37,494 bases of DNA from Methylococcaceae bacterium (GTDB lineage: Bacteria > Pseudomonadota > Gammaproteobacteria > Methylococcales > Methylococcaceae), in assembly GCA_004299145.1 (NCBI GenBank), contig SCQD01000088.1:1-37494 (forward strand). Reading direction: 5' to 3'. How positions within the stretch are numbered: the first letter of the stretch is position 1; each line of letters begins with the position of its first letter. Position numbers and translations under genes: made by a program. This document shows, piece after piece, positions 35,265 to 37,494 of the stretch. The notes beneath the pieces are model-generated. The model did no database searches. It was not told the DNA's origin and worked only from the letters and a program-made list of their open reading frames with translations.

Positions 35265-35957
35265 ATGAACAATCTATTTGTATTTTTAATTCTCACTGCC
35301 ATTGGAGCAATGCCAGTCTTTCTCTTGGTAGCAGCATTATCGCGCCTGCCAATTAGAGCGGCATACGCCAATACAATGGACTTTTTGGCGCTTTGGGGAG
35401 GAATTGCACCCAGGATACTACGAACATGGATAAGGAAGACAATAGGGTCAACAGCAAGCTTTGCCATATTGGTTGCGTTAACTGTATCGTTCAACGCACT
35501 TGGAGATGGGCCTGCCATTCCTTATCTTTCTGGCCTGTTCGATCACTTCGGCAATACATACACCCAGTGGTCAAACAAACATGAAAAGGACTGGAGTGAA
35601 TTTAGAGACTCTATCAGAAAAGGATGGAGTAAAGAGCATGCGAACGAGGATTTAATCGCAGATATTGATGCATGGAACAAATGGAAGACAGCAAGAGGGA
35701 AAGACAGCGTGCGCATACCACGAACATTAGTATTTTATTGTGCCATACTTGCAATGGCCGGATTAATAGATTTGACACACAAAGAATCTCGAAGTCGCGG
35801 CGCACTGTTATCGGCGCTTGGAATACTATCATTCATATCGTTCCTTTACATATGGGCAGACAGGAAAAACAGTTATATACACAATATTATACTTGCAAAT
35901 GAAACACTTGGTTTTTATAAAACGCCTATACCAGAATCGCTCAACAACAGCAGATGA
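35265..35957 (+). CDS. Multi-TM membrane protein of unknown function
   Basis: The protein has 230 residues from ATG 35265 (MNNLFVFLILTAIGAMPVFLLV). An upstream in-frame ATG at 35136 is less likely. Helices lie at ~3-25, ~67-85 (TASFAILVALTVSFNAL), ~165-180 (TLVFYCAILAMAGLI) and ~190-210. A charged, Trp-rich ~70-residue loop separates helices 2 and 3 (DWSEFRDSIRKGWSKEHANED). I do not recognise it. Its place between two murein hydrolase genes suggests an immunity or holin-like role, which is inference only. The gap 35033-35264 is AT-rich with no clear element. Confidence 0.65.
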   Translation: MNNLFVFLILTAIGAMPVFLLVAALSRLPIRAAYANTMDFLALWGGIAPRILRTWIRKTIGSTASFAILVALTVSFNALGDGPAIPYLSGLFDHFGNTYTQWSNKHEKDWSEFRDSIRKGWSKEHANEDLIADIDAWNKWKTARGKDSVRIPRTLVFYCAILAMAGLIDLTHKESRSRGALLSALGILSFISFLYIWADRKNSYIHNIILANETLGFYKTPIPESLNNSR

Positions 35958-35963
35958 TCGGGC

Positions 35964-35980
35964 TAACCTGCGTTAGGTTA
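35964..35980. other. Small hairpin after the membrane-protein gene
   Basis: taacctgcgttaggtta folds with a 6-bp stem 7 bases after the stop codon. The following bases (tgttatattatta) are AT-rich but not a T-run, so a terminator is only possible. The rest of the gap to 36151 is AT-rich DNA without a recognisable element. Confidence 0.35.
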
Positions 35981-36151
35981 TGTTATATTATTACTGATCG
36001 ATATGTTTGAAAAATATTGCGCTTATCCTGCTTATCAACAATTCAGACAAAATGGCGGCGTTGAGAGAATTATTTACAAATAAATTATTTACGATTTATC
36101 GATGCTATTTCGCGGCATTATTGTTAATATTATTTTTTTGAGGGGAAGACG

Positions 36152-36511
36152 ATGGGAGATATTTCCGCAAACTTCAATAGATCGGAATTCGCCTGCCATT
36201 GCGGCTGTGGTTTCGATGACGTATCAATGGACCTGGTTTATTTACTGGAAGAAACCAAAACGCATTTTAACTCACCAATTCATATTACTTCCGGTTGTCG
36301 ATGCGAAAAACAAAACAACAAAGTCGGTGGAAAACAGAATTCAAAGCACTTGGCTGGTGAGGCGGCTGATATTCAGATCGCCAATGCCACACCCGCAGCG
36401 GTTGCAACCTATTTTGAACTGCGATTTCCCAACTCGCACGGTATAGGGCGCTATACCACTTGGACGCATATCGATGTCAGGGACCAAAAGGCAAGATGGA
36501 ACGGGCCTTGA
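36152..36511 (+). CDS. M15-family peptidase (D-Ala-D-Ala carboxypeptidase / phage endolysin-like)
   Basis: This 119-residue zinc peptidase is of the M15_3 type. Motif SKHLAGEAADI gives zinc ligands His66 and Asp73, and WTHIDVR gives His106. The SGCRCEKQN segment is typical of phage and toxin-associated members. It starts NFNRSEFACHCGCGFDDV as expected, so it is full length. AGGGGAAG lies 6-8 bases before the ATG. There is no signal peptide, so it is not a standard periplasmic enzyme. It is the last gene of the AT-rich cell-wall island and is followed by an intrinsic terminator. Confidence 0.9.
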   Translation: MGDISANFNRSEFACHCGCGFDDVSMDLVYLLEETKTHFNSPIHITSGCRCEKQNNKVGGKQNSKHLAGEAADIQIANATPAAVATYFELRFPNSHGIGRYTTWTHIDVRDQKARWNGP

Positions 36512-36541
36512 TGGGCGAACAGCACAACATGATCCAGTGAT

Positions 36542-36569
36542 AAGCCGGCAAAAACAGCCGGCTTTTTTT
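36542..36569 (+). terminator. Rho-independent terminator after the M15 gene
   Basis: Stem aagccggc (36542-36549) pairs with gccggctt (36557-36564) around a 7-base A-rich loop, followed by a run of T to 36569. It closes the cell-wall island on the plus strand. Confidence 0.9.
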
Positions 36570-36583
36570 ATCCCAAAAACATG

Positions 36584-36682
36584 AAGTGGTATTTTTGAAG
36601 TTTCCGTCTTCCCAAGGACAGATGGCGCGTACAGGGGCAACGACACCAACCCTGAGTTTTTACCTGTATTTTGATACCACTT
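36584..36682. promoter_or_regulatory. Inverted 9-mers upstream of hicA, possible HicB operator
   Basis: aagtggtat (36584-36592) and ataccactt (36674-36682) are perfect reverse complements 81 bases apart. The second ends 17 bases before the hicA ATG and touches a tatgct -10-like sequence. HicB proteins with an RHH domain repress their own promoter at such repeats. Confidence 0.4.
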
Positions 36683-36699
36683 TATGCTACCGTTCTTCC

Positions 36700-36954
36700 A
36701 TGAAACGCAAACATCTGCGCACTTTGGAATTGATCTTCGCACGGCCTGTCTCGGCAAATATACGCTGGTCCGACATCGAGGCATTATTCCGGGAACTTGG
36801 TGCAGAACTTGAAGAACGCGAAGGCTCGCGCATTGAGGTTTTTCTGTTCGGCTTGGTGCGGGTGTTCCATCGCCCCCACCCATCGCCTGATACAGACAAA
36901 GGCGCTGTTGCGGCAATTCGCAAATGGTTGGAAGAGAACGGGGTAAAACCATGA
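36700..36954 (+). CDS. hicA: HicA-family mRNA interferase toxin
   Basis: The protein has 84 residues from ATG 36700 (MKRKHLRTLELIFARPVSANIRW). It has the small dsRBD-like HicA fold with DIEALFRELGAELEEREGSRIEVFLFG and FHRPHPSPDTDKGAVAAIRKWLEENG. It carries the GSR variant in place of the GSHH catalytic segment of classical HicA, as in a common subgroup that keeps FHRPHP. It cleaves mRNA in the cytoplasm when free. The ATG of hicB overlaps its TGA (ATGA). Confidence 0.9.
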   Translation: MKRKHLRTLELIFARPVSANIRWSDIEALFRELGAELEEREGSRIEVFLFGLVRVFHRPHPSPDTDKGAVAAIRKWLEENGVKP

Positions 36955-37286
36955 ACACCATGACTATCAACGGCTATCAGGCGATTATCGCCTTCGACCC
37001 TGACATTCAAATGTTTCGGGGGGAATTTATCGGCATCAACGGCGGCGCGGACTTTTACGCCGATAACGTGGCAGGGCTGAAACAGGAAGGTGAGGTTTCT
37101 TTGCGCGTGTTTTTGGAAGCCTGTCAGCGCCGCAACATCGAGCCGCGCAAGCACTTTTCAGGCAAGTTCTCCCTGCGGGTCGATCCTGCTACCCACGAAG
37201 CCGCCACCACTGCCGCCGCCGCTCATGGGCAAAGCCTGAACCAGTGGGTTACCGAAGCCATCAGGCAGGCTGCGTTGGCACACTGA
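36951..37286 (+). CDS. hicB: HicB-family antitoxin with RHH domain
   Basis: The protein has 111 residues from ATG 36951. Residues ~1-65 form the HicB partial RNase H-like fold (YQAIIAFDPDIQMFRGEFIGINGGADFYADN). Residues ~75-111 form a ribbon-helix-helix DNA-binding domain (GKFSLRVDPATHEAAT...SLNQWVTEAIRQAA). It neutralises HicA and represses the operon. The toxin-first order is normal for hicAB. Confidence 0.93.
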   Translation: MNTMTINGYQAIIAFDPDIQMFRGEFIGINGGADFYADNVAGLKQEGEVSLRVFLEACQRRNIEPRKHFSGKFSLRVDPATHEAATTAAAAHGQSLNQWVTEAIRQAALAH

Positions 37287-37351
37287 CAAAAATTGTGGCG
37301 GTATCGAGGATAGGCATGCCCCCCTCACAATGGTAGGTTTTTCCGCCACAA

Positions 37352-37493
37352 CGTCATTCCGCCAGGGATTGGCGGAATCCAGGCACATGGATGTGAACGC
37401 TGCGATGACATCCGCGCTCGAATCGGCGATGGATGCGGCTTGCAGGCTAGCCCTCCCTGGCACTGGGTTCCGCCCATCCCTGGCGGAACGACG
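37352..37493. repeat. MITE/BIME-like element bounded by 29-base inverted repeats
   Basis: The 29-base arm that begins cgtcattccgccagggat (37352-37380) and the arm at 37465-37493 are inverted copies with about 25 of 29 matches. Each is itself a hairpin (ttccgcca...tggcggaa). The ~84-base middle has no gene. The arms resemble the dispersed cattccgcc...ggaatcc repeat family. The right limit touches the window edge. Confidence 0.7.
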
Positions 37494-37494
37494 G

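Noticed and set aside
32656-36569. Complete prophage
   Set aside because: Only lysis-type enzymes are present. No integrase, capsid, portal, tail or repressor gene and no att repeat was seen.

Overview
The window is GC-rich chromosomal DNA with dense, mostly short-spaced genes. It is most likely from a gammaproteobacterium: it has EF-P with both lysylation enzymes EpmA and EpmB, a gammaproteobacterial-type AspRS, and many REP-like hairpins in the gaps between genes. No diagnostic gene (16S rRNA, methane or sulfur oxidation) lies in the window, so a finer placement would be guesswork. No tRNA, rRNA, CRISPR array, transposase or complete prophage was seen.

Layout. (1) 1-7.4 kb, mainly minus strand: a P-type cation ATPase translationally coupled to a divergent MetK-like gene that runs off the left edge, a degraded UPF0175/PIN toxin-antitoxin pair, a response regulator fused to a PP2C-like domain (plus strand), and a CPA2-type cation/proton antiporter with a universal stress protein. 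This looks like an ion-homeostasis and stress block. (2) 7.7-14.3 kb: one 2187-residue protein with 14 Ig-like repeats and a large unrecognised C-terminal region. (3) 14.4-15.1 kb: a Phd-like/PIN toxin-antitoxin pair. (4) 15.2-25.4 kb: housekeeping and envelope genes. These are a CapD/WbpM-type nucleotide-sugar dehydratase, aspS, a small membrane protein, a cytosolic 5'-nucleotidase, an uncharacterised PilZ-like protein, and the epmB / efp-epmA module for EF-P and its beta-lysylation. (5) 25.4-32.7 kb: a redox/H2-flavoured block with a chemoreceptor carrying two periplasmic c-type heme motifs, a [NiFe] hydrogenase with the large-subunit gene first and no C-terminal maturation peptide, a 7TM hybrid histidine kinase and a LuxR-type response regulator. 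(6) 32.7-36.6 kb: an AT-rich island that looks imported. It holds a lipoprotein, a two-domain peptidoglycan hydrolase (amidase/peptidase-like plus lambda-lysozyme-like), a multi-TM protein and an M15 peptidase, and ends at a clear intrinsic terminator. (7) 36.7-37.3 kb: a hicAB toxin-antitoxin pair, then an inverted-repeat element at the right edge.

The two most interesting loci are the hydrogenase block and the cell-wall island. The hydrogenase block has a large subunit ending exactly at the last Ni-site histidine, reversed gene order, no maturation genes nearby, near-identical flanking repeats and a fossil of a second small-subunit gene, with redox signalling genes on both sides. The AT-rich island could be an antibacterial effector/immunity set or a phage-lysis remnant. 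Repeat invasion is a theme of the whole window: REP-type hairpins cut off a toxin gene, sit at the 5' end of the ATPase gene, and a different repeat is inserted in frame inside the ATPase. All calls come from reading the sequence; no database search was run.
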